Shown piece after piece: positions 32,318 through 45,100 of a DNA stretch of 64,000 nucleotides. A program made the translations under genes and the position numbers. The notes under the pieces were generated by a model that saw nothing but the letters and a program-made list of their open reading frames with translations, ran no database searches and had not been told where the DNA came from. Position 1 is the stretch's first letter; each line of letters starts with the position of its first letter. Source of the stretch: Chrysopilus asiliformis (taxonomy: Eukaryota; Arthropoda; Insecta; Diptera; Rhagionidae); NCBI GenBank assembly GCA_964034945.1, contig OZ035962.1, positions 65,188,274 to 65,252,273 on the forward strand, read 5' to 3'.

Positions 32318-32527
32318 TTTTCAATTCGAAATTCACAAAAAAATATTTTACCGTCAAAGCGATATTGTGGTTTAGCACAGATGATTCATGGCGTCCCAGC
32401 GTCAAAGCTCGTTAGGTGCACTGAAATGTCAACGCTGACGCAAGCGGCAAAGCGCTATTATGGTTCCACTATTATTCGGTCGGACTCTAGTCATAAGTAT
32501 CTGCAGTTATGATCAACTATCGCTTGC

Positions 32528-32749
32528 CTATTTTTTGATGCAAAAACCTTCCGATTTATGAAATCTCTGCTCCCTTCCAGTGATTGGTATGTGGGTACAA
32601 TCAATAGCTCCAATTATTTGTAAGATACTTCTTATTATTTGTAAGATATTTGTAAGATATTTGTAAGATGTGGCGAAAAGAAGCAGAGATTTTTCAGCTT
32701 CACGCTCTTCAAGCGTAAAAATGATTTTTTTTGTCAAAAGACTCCGCAT
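32528..32749 (-). pseudogene. possible Harbinger nuclease core fragment
   Basis: The minus-strand frame contains IGAIDCTHIPI, a motif around the first catalytic Asp of Harbinger nucleases (GAIDCTHI). It lies just outside the 31661-32471 element and may come from an older copy. Nearby residues such as KSEGFCIKK agree with the family's N-x-K-x-xxSIN-type continuation only loosely. Confidence 0.55.
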
Positions 32750-33164
32750 TTAGGACAGTGCATTTAGGGTAGCCAAATACATTACCAATTACTTGGTATT
32801 TTACAGAGTTTTTCAATTTATATGTTGTTATTGCTATTTTTTCTGTACCGTTTGCAGCTTTTGCATATTTTTGGAATTGGATCCCATTTTGGCTCTAAAT
32901 TCCCCTGCAGGACGAAATGTTATTTTCATTCTTTTGAAATTTTAAACTCTGAAGAAAATCTGCTATTGTTCATTCTGTCCAACAAATCTGCTCCAACTTC
33001 AATCGAACGGTGACAACTTTTTAGTCTTCTAATACGAAGAATGAAAATAACCAGAGATTTCTCATAACACTCTGTGTAAAAAATGTTAAAAATATCTGCC
33101 AGCATGGGACTTGTGCCTAGTTTTATTCAAATATGTATATTGCAAAATTAACTTGTTTTTAATA

Positions 33165-33757
33165 CTATGTTCACACTGACGCAAAATTACGTAATTTTGA
33201 AGATTTTCGTAATTTTGAACGAAATCTTCCTCGAAACCAGTACATTAACCTGTTTTCAAAATCACTAAAAGTATGCAATTTCCACAAAATTAGGAACGAA
33301 ATCAAGCAAAAACAATGAATACAACCCTGCATCACTCATTCAGCTCTGTTGAGTACATCAGTTTTGACATTTGTACTGGATTGGAAAGACGGAGATATAA
33401 GAAAAAGAAGCCGTGTTCCGCACGCGAAGAGGATATTTTAGTAAACCTGTGATCTGAAAAAATAAATAAATGGACATGTTTATGATGCAGTTAAATATGA
33501 AATGGAGAATAATTGTTTATTTTCATTGCAGATCATTTCCATTTTCTTCTAAAGTGTCTAATTCTGTTTGCACATATTTCATCGATGTTTTGAATTATAT
33601 TATTCATCATATTACTAAAATTCATAGCAATCCTACACTAAAATTCATAGCAATCCTGTAGTTGAAATGTCAAGCAAAATTACCTTAACCTCTGTGTGAA
33701 CACTTTGGTTTAAGATTTAAATCATTTCGCAAAATTACGTGATCGGTGTGAACTTAG
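33165..33757. mobile_element. MITE with CTA(T/A)GTTCACAC ends
   Basis: Left CTATGTTCACACTGACGCAA and right complement CTAAGTTCACACCGATCACG, followed on both sides by AATTACGTAATTTTG-like words. TA at 33163-33164 and 33758-33759. A short Arg/Lys-rich frame near 33390-33440 is not assignable. Non-autonomous. Confidence 0.7.
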
Positions 33758-33759
33758 TA

Positions 33760-36150
33760 TATGTAAGTGAAATTTTTACTTTACACTTACTTTTTGGCCC
33801 TGTGGATTTTATAGTTTTATAGTTTAGACTTCATGTTTTATGTGTGTGTGCATCCACCACCGATCAATGTCGAACAAATCGTCACCTGAGGATAGAACTA
33901 CCCTAAAATCAAATTTGTCAAAACTTTTTAATAAATATTATTTTCTCTGCAATGCCTATACGGGAATGTTGACATCATCCTTCTATTGCTCCAATTAATG
34001 GCTCAAAACTATTAAATAATCTTATATCCAAATCGCAGAAATAACATTATATTTCCCAGAAAATTGTAACTAAGTATCCTAGGTCCAAAATTCTTCAAAA
34101 AATAAAGCTTATGTATATAAAATTGTTCTTATAGTCTTTAAAACAATTCTTCAAAATGTGTATATATAAATATATAAATGGATTTTTTCAAATACATGAT
34201 CTATTGCATCGCAAGATTAAACATACAGAACTGTTATTTTTGGGATTCGGCAGTTTTGACAACAATTTGCTGAAAGACATTTCAGAGTGCAGTTAAAGTT
34301 TTATTCTCTCCACTTCAAAGTTAATTTTAAAAGCCAATTTAAAGTAGTTTTCTAATTGACTTCCAAAAACAAAAAGGTTCTCAATTCGACTCGTATGTAT
34401 TTTTTTATGTATGTTCACGCATTTTTACTGAGTTGACCGATTTTTGTCATTCCAACGAAAAAGTTGTAGAGAAAGTTCCTGATTGGGAGCCGCTTTAGGT
34501 TTCCCCCTGTGGCACTATGATTTCATATTCCCTCCCCTGCTAGATCCTACATCGCTGGAGTAATCGGGATGAAATTTCCTGTATTATATTTAGTACAATA
34601 CCAGGAGGGATATTTTATATATTTCCTCTCTCTCTCTACCCACCCCCTTAAACCCCCTCCCCTGATAGATTCCACATTATTTGAGATATCGGAAGGACAT
34701 TTTACGTATTTCCCCCCTTGTGCTTCGAGGGAAGTTTTTGGATTGAGGCGAAATTAACTATATTTATATGGAACAAATTAATGTTATCTAAATGCTACAT
34801 TACCCGCATCATTTGTGGAATTTTTTTGCCCTATTCGAAACACCAAATTGAATTTTAAAAAAAGTGAGATTTAACTGCGATAACGGCAGTATTATGGGAA
34901 TATGACGGCGAAAATAAATATGTAGGACCACAATATCCGATTTTACTCTACCAATTTTCTGTAAAAATTATTTCATATACATGTCTTCCCACAAATCCTA
35001 AAGAAATTCTAAATCATGAAATATAATTGCTTCTGCTATTAAAAAGAAAAACATGATGAAACGGAACAAAAATAATTTTGATGTATGGGAAGGTTACACA
35101 AAATCATACGATGCACAGTTTTCAAGAAAACAGGAAAAAAGTATTCCATTTGTATAGGAGAAGGCAGAAACAGTGATCCAGTTGGATATTGATGTTTGAA
35201 TGAGTTATGTTTATAATTTTTCCAATATGATCACGGTTTTCAAGAAAATTGTAAAATACTGTTTCGTTTGTATAAGGGAGGGGGAAGGATCTCCAATTTT
35301 GCCCGGTCAAGAGCTTAACCTAGTCATTTGCCACACAAGTAACTATACAAAATTTCAAGTCTCTAGCTCAATCCTTTCGAAAGTTATGGTGTTCACGGAC
35401 AGACAAACGGACGAACGGACATGCGGAAATCAAAATCTTCCCTGACATCCCTGACATCCTGATTTGTTCGATGATTTACAATACGAAATCTATGTAATAT
35501 ACTCCATATATCATATATCATATATCATATAGAGTATAAAAATCTGTCTGTAGTATGGTTTTAATTGAGACGAAATCTGACCGTGAAAATTTTTCTGGCC
35601 AAATATTTTGAATTGACGAGGAAATTTCACTGGCAAATAAATGATTTTCTGTAATCCGCCGTCCATCAAATACAAATTGTTGGGAAACTTGAGTTTCAGA
35701 ATAAAAAATACCCTAAATATTTGTTTTTATTGCATTGATATTTGACAGTTCACTTCCACCTTTGGCTTCGGCTTAATTGTAGCCAAAGCCGAAAGGCCGA
35801 AGGTGTGAATTTTCCCCGAAGGAAGCCAAATCCGAAACTCGATCAAATACATCGATTTAGATCGAAATTTCTAAGAAAATCCAAAATTGCAAAAATTACC
35901 TCTTTACAGTCCAGACATCGCGAAATGTCACACATCTTACAATCAGGCTGCACCTAACGGAGGATTACAGGCAAAAACAATACGATATTTCATTTGATGA
36001 CCATTTGGAAGTTATTGGGTTTTTAGTAGTAAGGCTACCGCGAAGTGTGAATTTAAGATGTGATTTGTTCAATATTTTTGATTCAGAACTTCGGTAGAAT
36101 TTAAGAAATTGCGTATTGAACAATGTTATCCGTTTCCAAGCATGATCTTC
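33760..36150. other. mostly unassigned, with an R1-like sequence and a repeat copy
   Basis: 35035-35545 is a diverged R1 relative: TTCAAGTCTCTAGCTCAATC, GACAGACAAACGGAC and a trailing ATATCATATATCATATAT array at about 35506-35530. 35578-35830 is the second copy of the repeat at 31430. The rest shows nothing recognisable. Confidence 0.5.
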
Positions 36151-36156
36151 TTTTAA

Positions 36157-36405
36157 CCCTCCGTCTACCATTGGGGTCAATTTGACCCCACAGCGATAAC
36201 AATTTTCTCTAATTCTAGTCGTAATAGTTTTTGGACTTTGTAACTTCTTGACATTGTTACTTTAAAAATTCTTCATTGTATTTTGCTTTTTTCTAAGTGT
36301 ACTCAGACATTTTCAATAACAACTAAAGGAAAATGGCTTATTACCGATTGGGGTCTAATTGACCCCAACGGTAGTTCTACCAGGTTTTTTTCGGTAGACG
36401 TAGGG
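36157..36405. mobile_element. piggyBac-like MITE, 249 bp
   Basis: Ends CCCTCCGTCTACC and GGTAGACGTAGGG, each flanked by TTAA (36153-36156 and 36406-36409), the piggyBac target duplication. Subterminal palindromes GGGGTCAATTTGACCCC and GGGGTCTAATTGACCCC are placed symmetrically. Non-coding. Confidence 0.88.
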
Positions 36406-37054
36406 TTAAACAGATCACACCACCCGTTTTCTTGTTTTCTATTATTGACTTTCCGCGGCCAACGAACAAAAGTAGGAAATTTCTGCCAGCTTCTTAAAAA
36501 TTAGGCCCTCTGGCTCTGGTTGTCTTTTTGTCTTTGGGCACTAAAATTTTCAACAAAGTTGTATGCGAATGATATTCAAATTATATAAAATTATATGATT
36601 TCAACTAACTAATCACTTTTTAGTGTAACCATTAGTTATTACTTACTTTTCGTCCCACAAAACAATTAATTTACCCGAAATGTTTGATTTTTTATAATTT
36701 GAGGTGTCGCGAAAGTAATGAAATTAGCTGCGATTGAGGTTTTCGAAGGCTAATTTCAGTTTAATTACGTGTTCAACTACTTGGTTGGTGCAACACACTT
36801 TAAAATAAGAAGAGCTTATTTTTAAGTTTTGCTTAACAAAGTTGTTATTCAAAAAATGTTGATGCAAACGGCCATTATAACCATATGGTAAGTGTAAAAT
36901 TCAGATGAAAAATCTTGCAGAAATTGATGAAAAAATTGATGTATTGAAATTAAGCAGAAATACAGGACTCAATTAATAGATCTTTGCTAAGTAAAGCTTA
37001 GCAGCAGTTTAAGTAAAACCGGAGCCTATGTTATTAATAAATAAACCTATGTTA

Positions 37055-37253
37055 ACCTTCTCACTCAAAAACTACTGGACCGATTTTTACGCGGTTTTTT
37101 GTAAAATGATCTGGGTTGCCAGGAGCCGTTTTTTAGCTATTCGAAACAGAAGGTCCTGTAAGGTTTTTTAAAAAGTTTTTAAGTTATTTATAGTTTTTTG
37201 GCATTCTAAAATTTATACAAAAAACTTTAAGCTGCCAACGTAGGGTCTGCTAG
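37055..37253 (+). mobile_element. Helitron-like short element, 3' end
   Basis: Ends CTGCCAACGTAGGGTCTGCTAG followed by T. The weak hairpin before CTAG-T matches the layout at 49947. CTACTGGACCGATTTTTACG near 37069 resembles conserved 5' sequence of short Helitrons. No protein. Confidence 0.5.
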
Positions 37254-37949
37254 TATAGTAAAAAAAATAAGTGACATATTTCATTCTTGTATAAAATATG
37301 TAAAAAAAACTTTTTTTTGTTGCTTGAAATGGCTCTGATTGCCACAGAATTAATTTATCTTTTGACAACAAGGTTTCATGATCATCGTCATATTCAAAAA
37401 CTTCATCATCATCTGACCAGAAATATTCATCATTTTCTGATATATTCATGGCTATTCTGGAATTCGAAGTTAACACGTAAAACCAAACTCAGTCGATTCG
37501 ATTCGAAACTCAATTGGTATTCTGGTATTCTGAAATTTGCAACATGTAATTCTACCCTCAAAACGTAACTTGATCAAGAATACAAATTGAGGGGAAATCG
37601 AACAAACTTAACGCTATTTCGGATTCCAGAATAGGCACGATTGTCTTCAATTTCGAAGACCTCTTCTTCTTCGTCGCTCATCATATTCAAGTCTTCAATT
37701 TCAAAATTCGTCAAATTTTGATTACACATTTTTCAAATTCAAGCTATATGTATCGAAAAAGAAGTAATTGTTTCTTCATTCAACAAAATAAGTAAAAAAT
37801 ATTTATTATCTTGATATAACCGTGAGAGAAACGCAGTGTAAAATAATATTAGAAAGAATTTACTTTTTCAAATTTCAATAGTAATGACTAAATTTGATGC
37901 TTTCAAGATTATTACTAAAAATATCAGGGCGTACTATTTTCAAAAATGT

Positions 37950-38173
37950 TTAAAACTGATTATGGTCATTTTCGACCAAACGGCCTTCAATGTGATTTTT
38001 TTTATATCAAAAAATCTGACATAATTTTTTTTATTTTTTTCATTGAAATAGGTATATTTGAAATAAAGAAGCACAGATTTTAAATATCCATTTAAAATAT
38101 TTAAAATAATAGAAGTTATGATACCAAACATTATGCTTTTGGTCGAAAATGACCACAAGACCCTATGAAGGTT
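37950..38173. repeat. possible piggyBac-like MITE with GGTCATTTTCGACCA ends
   Basis: GGTCATTTTCGACCAAA (37966) and TTTGGTCGAAAATGACC (38137) are inverted, and the right side runs into GAAGGTTAAAAC with a TTAA. The left boundary is not clean. Confidence 0.45.
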
Positions 38174-41100
38174 AAAACGCTAAACTGGGTGTTGAATTTA
38201 ATCACTCTCGAGGATATGTTTAAGTGACTGATTAACTTCAAATTCTATAATGCCTGTGTAAATCAAGTTAAATGGGGAGTGTTGAATAATTCATTGGGGG
38301 ATATCGCACACAGAAAACTTGAATGTCAAAATGATCAACTGATATCTAGTAAACAGGACAATTGCAGCATATAGGCTTTTCCACTTCAAATTTTCATGAA
38401 CCAGAACTAAGGTTTTTATGCATCCTAAGACGTTTTACTTGCTCTTATTTACAAATAAAATCTCATTAAAAATGCATTTGACGTTTAACGTTTTGCAATT
38501 TTGAAACAGATTTAAACTGCAAACATAAAAGTTGCGTTGTTTAACTACACAGCGGATTAAATTTGTTCATTAATAGGTTGGTGTTTAAGTTGCGTATTTA
38601 ATTATAGTATCTTGCTTAGCAAAACTTCAGTTTATCTTTGCGACTATTAATAGAGCCCATATTATTTATGTAAAAATAACAAAAAGAAAGGGAAGAATTT
38701 TTTTTTTGTAAAAACGCTTTAGATGTATCTTAAAAAAGCGCCGCAGGTGAAAATTCTGTCATATTAGGGATCGCATATAAATATGTTTCGGTGCCTCTCA
38801 ATTGGCGAAGGCCCTGGATAAATGCCCGTTTGTCCATATGATTATCCGCTTCTAACTAGAGCATGATTTTCGGTAATTTCGCATTTTTTTTTGTGTAATA
38901 CGCGAAATACTTTGGTTGGGATATAAAAAATAGGTCCCTAAAATATGTAAATTTTGATTAGAAGTGAAAGAAAAGTGACATAAAAAATGTCAATTTTCTT
39001 TATCAAACAAACATTTTGCAATTTTTGCAAACCCCATTTAACATTCTTCATTAGCGGGCATTTCAGATATCCTTAGCTAAAAGATTAAACCAGTTATAAC
39101 TTATGAAAACGCTATAATAAAAAAATCTTCTATATATTCTTCAGATACCATTTTTCTAAATATCATGGGAATCCCAACTTTGATAATAACAAAAACAAAA
39201 AAGTTGCTAAGGCATATACGATCATTGTACTTCTATATTTCGCTTAGCAACTCGTCGTTTTACATGCGTTTTATGTACTACATATGAAAACACCACTGAA
39301 CAACTTGAAGGCGGTGTTTCACGTCTTTCAGTGAATGGTAGACAAAAATGAAGGTATATAGAGAAATAAGAAGGAATCTCAAGTTTTGTATCGTATTATT
39401 CCAGTTTCGGTATCAGCACCAAGAGCATACCACTGAAACTAATTTCACATTCAGTATGTGAAATGGAAATGTTGGGCCTTATGTTAACCAATAGGAAGAC
39501 GGCACTTTTTAAATAACATCTTGTGCGTTAAGCCAATCGAAAAATATCTTTTTTTCTTTTGCTTCTGATGGGATACTTTTGATGCGCATGAAAAATTTCT
39601 TTAAATAAACAATTTTACGTCCAGAATATTCCATTTACAGACAAAATCTTGTCCAATAAAGTCGAAGTTGTATGAACAAAAAAATAAATTTAACAAACAT
39701 TCTAGAATTGGAAATTTTTGAAGACTTTTATTCATTGTAAGAGAATATAAGTATAACATGAACATATTTTCTATGAAAGCTAAGTTCAACCTTAATATGA
39801 TCAAAATATATGACAAGATCATAATTTCGATCCAGAAATTCAGAAACTGCTGTCAATATACCGAAAAGAGTCCATCGCAAAAGAGTCGAATGGAAAATGA
39901 GCTTTTGAAATTCTATTGGAAAGATGAAACAAAATGCCCCAACCAGAGAATTGCATTTAGGCAGCCGTGGGTTTATCCCAATGAGACCATCGCCCAGCTA
40001 GGGCGTTGCTTCTCTAACATCAGCACATTTGTTTTACCACGCAGCCACTAGAAATACCAATACAAATACTATACATTGAAGCCAATGTTATTCGAATGCA
40101 ATAGTGAAGAAATACACTGGTTTCATTTTATTTATTTTTTTGTTCAACATTTCTTAAATTACTTGACATTTCATTTGGGAGTCAGTAGAACAGAAGTGCT
40201 ATCATGTGTATCTACCAACACAAGGAAATTCAAACAACACGCGTGTTTGTAGGGTATTCTGTTTGTCACATCCCCGATATCCCTTAAGTACACTCACTAA
40301 ACTACTACCACGACAATGAGCAACATTAGCACCGAGTTTCGTATTCCCTGGACTAATAAGGACGGACTGACATCGGCCGGCAGCATTGCGAGATTTTACG
40401 ATGCACATTACGGCACATCAGTGACACAAAATCATAAAGGACCATGTGCATGGGAGCACAAGCCACACAACGATATAAGAAACGCGCATATATTGTAAGG
40501 TCATAGGGATCTAATGTTTCAATGCATAGGCAGAAATGATGAGAACACACTTAGGTTTTTTGAAACACTAGAGAGGGTAGTTAATATGCGCATGTAGCAA
40601 ATAATCCCAATGGTATTGGTGGTTTTGAGGCACATTTTTGTGGTAGTCATATCCTTTCGGCCCCGTTAACATGTTTGCGCTCAACCTCTTATCCCCGATT
40701 TGTTCTAATGCTATCGTCGTCGGAACACTGAAAGCCATACATATACTAGGGCACCATTCTGGATATATCGTCCTTAACGTTTTCTGCTAGTATTCGTACT
40801 GGTACAAACCAAGAGGTTTGGTATACTTGCACGTGTCTGCAACATTGTTTTCTAAGGGGACATATTTTTATACGAGAAAGGGCTGCATAGAGAGACTCAC
40901 AGTACGAATAGCTTAACTAAGAATCCTCATCGTTGTCGTTATTGTCGTTGTCCATCGATGTCGTAGTTGTCGTCTTGGGCGCACCATCATCATCATCATG
41001 GATGTTGTTGATATTGGTTGATTTGATAGTTATGTTGTACGGAAGCGGGCAAGTATACAATATAACAACCACTGGAGGCTCGCAGAACGGTGTCTCTGCA

Positions 41101-41877
41101 GAGGCTCACTGCTTGACCTGATGATATGGTGTAGCATAACGTGTCGCCGCGGGATTCAGTTGGGGTTTAACAGTCACTCGGGACGAACGCTCGCGACCAA
41201 TTTCTATTCTCCGGTGGTATCACAAGGTGATCTCTTGAGAGATAATAAGTAGCAATATTGAATTTGATACCAAACATACAAATACGTACGCTTACGATGG
41301 TACAACTTTAACTTGGCATTCGTGTTGCAAATCGTATTAATTTTAGTTTAGTTTCTTACAAAATTTTCCCCAAATTCAATTCTATTAAAATATCTATTGG
41401 TCCTTGCCGTAATTGTATCACATATAAAAATAATCTATGGTGGCTTTGACTGATTTGCAGTGAACCCTTTTTGTTTTTACTGAATTTTTGATGTGTGTAT
41501 TCAATGACATTTTCCTATGTCTAAACTAATTATACTAAAGTGATTTAATACAAGGCACATAATGCCAATCAACCTGTAAAATTACAATTAACATAGTATC
41601 AAAAGACTTTTCCCGCCAAATTTAAGAAATACTACTAGTGTTACCCGATTGACAATTCATCAAGTTAGATATCTTACAAGTTTTTTAACCGTGAATATCT
41701 TAGATTTTTTCTCATTTATAAAAATTATACTATCAGAAAGTTTTTTTTTTTTTTTGAAAAAAAAAAGTTCCAATTAAACGTGACAAAAAAGAATAGATTT
41801 CCTGTGTTAAAGATTGAGGTGTGTTAATAGTTTTAATTCTGTGGGGTTTCGATTTGAATTTTTACGGTGAATATCAG
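38174..41877. other. region upstream of the first recognisable knot exon
   Basis: No repeat with clear ends was found here and no protein was recognised. 40280-41230 is less AT-rich than its surroundings, with runs of TCGTTGTC-like triplets near 40930-40975 and a CAT triplet run at 40985-41000. An arthropod initiator-like TCAGT occurs at 41156. A GGACG resembling a DPE begins 24 nt from its A, which is not the canonical +28 spacing. A knot promoter or 5' untranslated exon could lie here, but nothing proves it. Confidence 0.3.
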
Positions 41878-42122
41878 GACAGCTTCAAACTGCGTTCCGA
41901 CGAGCCTGTGCCGGGCTTTAGCTCGGCTTCGCCCTGGCCTACGCTAGAATTAGAATGGGGTAGAAAATTATATCCTACAACGGGACCCCGAACGGCTAGC
42001 GGTCTTATGTTTGGCCTCCCTCCGGCCGGGGGTGATTTGAATCAGCCAAGAGGTCCAGTCACATCCCTTAAAGAAGAGCCTCTTGGTGCTAGAGCTTGGA
42101 TGCAACCGGCAGATCAAACAAA
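41878..42122 (+). CDS. kn: knot/collier (EBF/COE transcription factor), first recognisable coding exon
   Basis: This exon encodes the N-terminus of the insect COE transcription factor, a nuclear DNA-binding protein. The frame contains EWGRKLYP (from 41953), then MFGLPP (ATG at 42007), NQPRGP and SLKEEPLG, ending at DQT plus two bases before a GTGAGT donor at 42123. These blocks match the N-terminus of Drosophila knot as I remember it. The frame is open back to a TGA at 41815 but has no ATG before 42007. Where fly knot starts with Met before EWGRKLYP, this sequence has Leu (TTA). Translation may therefore begin in an unseen upstream exon joined at an acceptor (AG at 41876-41877 is a candidate), at a non-AUG codon (ACG at 41941), or at 42007 as in vertebrate EBF proteins. 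The start given is only the candidate acceptor. The exon is GC-rich compared with its flanks. Confidence 0.85.
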
Positions 42123-45100
42123 GTGAGTATTTTATTATTTTTAATTGTAAAAAAAAATTTTTTTGTTTCTGCTGTGGAGGAATCATTCGATTGGTAAAAT
42201 TGATATTCACGTCAATTTTTGCCACCGAAAAAAAAATTTAAATATTGTAAGAAACAATCTTAATATACGCATTCAAAACTCCTGCCACCAAATAATATTA
42301 GTTAGCATGCTGAAAAGTGAGTTATCACCAGCTCATGTAAAGACTTTTCGTGAATATTTATGAAGTGTTTTTGCTGTAGTCTTCGCCCTCTCAGTTAGTG
42401 TTTCTTAAAGAACCAAGAGCATCTTATCGAGTGAAGCTTTCTTATATTTTTAACAATATAATCGTATAAATAAAACTATGTAACAATTTTGTTTGGGTTT
42501 TTTGCTCTTATTTCTGTACCAACATCTCATCCCGAAATCTTCAAAACGTTTCTACGATACAATTTTGTTCTCTTGAAATCCCGTATAACAGGGTTTTCGC
42601 ATATCTATGTATATTATATAGACGAAAAGATTGTGTTCCTTACCGTTACTTTGGAAAGTTTTTTTTTAGATGTTTTATATGTTTTTGAAGGGAGAAAGGA
42701 ATTACTTTTGCTCTGGTTTGGTTTAAATGTGTAGATTCCTAACTTTCTCTTTACGCAATATTAACAACACAAGGAGCTTTCGGTTTTTAAGAATTTTGCA
42801 ATAGTATATTGTGTGACGGCGATGTATTATAAAGACACAGCTTCCTCGAGATTTTTGACGGCATCAGCAAAAGCTTTAAGGTTCGTAAATTTCATTATTT
42901 TAGATCGATTCATTTTACGTTTCTTACCTTCATTTGGGTGGTGTAAGTCAAACGAGAAGAAATCACAATTGATTCCACAAAAAAAAACTCAAAATTTCCT
43001 AGATATTAATAACGAAAATACATTTCTTCTATAAACTCCGTAAAAAAAGTTTTTTACTTATTAACTTATATTAATTGTGTTCCGGAAAACGATTGAATAA
43101 AAACATTTGTAAAAAATGAAATTTTTGGCGCAAAATTTCTACTAATCTAAAAAGTTGTTGCGATTTTGTATTTGTGTTTGTGAATGTTTTGTATAGAATA
43201 ACTAAAAGAAAAATATCTACAATGCTCTTCGCCAAGTAAGTGAAATGCTCGACATGATTTTTTTTTTTCAAATTTGCTTAGCTGATTTTAATATTAATCT
43301 AAATTCTACTAAGAAAATAACAAATATAGTATATTTATTCAGCAAGATAAAACAGTGGATAAAATGCTTGTTTTTAGCATACTTTTACTTTCAATATTTT
43401 ATCAGTTATAAAAAAAAGTGTTTTAATAAATAATATGACTTCACGTATCCAGTCAAAGTTTGCTAGACTGAAAGCCCACTCTATTGAACGGCCCGCGACA
43501 GTGAACACAAATATTTTTGCAAAACCTGCCTTATAGAGTGAACAACCAAAATTTCTGAACGTTCAGTAAGGTGAACAAAGTATTTTTTGGACAACTAAAA
43601 ATAAATGTTCCTAATGTAAAATGAAAACTCTTGAAGTATTGAACGCTTCCATAGAGTGGACAGAAAACAACGCTATTTCGTTGAAGGATCTAATGGCAGT
43701 CAGATCAACGACGAACGAACTCATTTTAAAAACTTTAAAGACACAAACATTTCAAATTTATACACACATTCGATGTAATGAACAGCTCTTGTTTCAATTA
43801 TGTTCACTCGAGTAGGCGTTGATTGTATTTAAAAAAATGTAAAAGTAGTTACCAAAGTTTGCATTACCGGCGAAATTGGCTTCGCAAATCGCAAAATTCG
43901 CAAGAGACCATAATATCTATTCAAAACAACCAAATCTGAACAATGAGGAGGCAGATCATCTCCTGTCCCGATTAGAGAGGCTTGCAAAAAATGCCATTTA
44001 TATGATGCGTAAATATTTTCTATATTACGAGGAGCCAATATTTATGTTTGAAATACATTTAATGTAAGAATAAGAAACATAAATTACGAAAGAAAAATTT
44101 AAAAATATGAAAAACAAAAAAAAAAGATTTTGAAACCACCAAGAAGTTAACCTTTACCTCACACGCGTAAAAATCCAACTTTCTGCATTGAAAACAGGCT
44201 AATAAAACCTTAAGAAATCAATTTTTTCATACAAACATAACTCAAAAAACATCCATAATAGAGTCAAAATTGCACTTTCGTTTCCAGCTAATCACGAATC
44301 CTAGAAGACACATTAAATTCAAAAAATTAAATGCAATTTACTTGAAGCCAGTTGAACTGCATATGCATATGTTTAGAAATATTGTGAATTGTCCCGATCA
44401 AATAAGTTATGCTTGTGATGTCCTCATGTTCCTATTATTAGAGATGAACTGATTGAAGGGGTTCCAAATACACATTAAGGACAGCAATTTAATGTATGTC
44501 CCTGAAATGTCCCGATTACGAAAGCTGTTATCTATGAAAAATACGATTAAGAAATTTTAGTTGTCATTTTTTCAATACTGAGCAAAATTCTGTGTTCTTT
44601 CTTCAACATTATTAAATTTCTTCAAGACTCCGCGAGGATTCATTTCTGCACATAAAATCTACATCCTAGTCATATCAATTTCGAAATATCCCTTTTGTTC
44701 TTTTAATCTCAGAATTCAAAACTACCATTTCGACCTAAAAAAAACAAAGAATAAATGAAACAAATAGTAAAATTGCTAGGGAGCAATCGTCAAATACTCT
44801 TTATGAAAACTTTTCGAATTTTGATAGAAATTTTCAATATGGAGGGAAAGAAAGAAGTCGTCAGATTGAATCTTGATATATGTAGACGTTATCCTAAACA
44901 GTTTTTTAGTTTTATAGAGGAGGATAGAAAAAATAGTCCGAGGAACTGTATGTTGCCTTTTGTGAAAAACTTATCTATGTAAAAATTGAAGCCTCTATTT
45001 CGATCCGGTCAAGGCTTAAACGACAGTCGGAAATCAAAATCTTTCGTCAGCCCAAACACCCTGAGGGAATTAATGTTTTTACCCGACGCTACGGTTGGTT

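Larger units (their letters stand above)
31661..32471. mobile_element. PIF/Harbinger derivative with remnants of both ORFs
   Basis: Inverted ends TAGTGGAACCA(C/T)AATAGCG with TTA on both sides (31658-31660, 32472-32474). At 811 bp it is far shorter than an autonomous element. It keeps the start of the MADF ORF on + (31891-32010) and the start of the nuclease ORF on - (32317-32007). Both reading frames run inward and meet at about 32008, where one internal deletion seems to have joined them. Removing the element restores GAAGCCGAACCGATTATTCG. Confidence 0.9.

Noticed and set aside
41156..41190. Initiator plus DPE core promoter for knot
   Set aside because: The TCAGT initiator-like site is present, but the nearest DPE-like GGACG is 4 bases too close, so it is not claimed as a promoter.
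43621..43815. Frame with IEWTENNAISLKDLMAVRS, like a pogo/Tigger C-terminus
   Set aside because: The surrounding DNA is full of GTGAACA/TGTTCAC words typical of a non-coding pogo-like MITE, and no upstream catalytic motif exists; similarity too weak to call.
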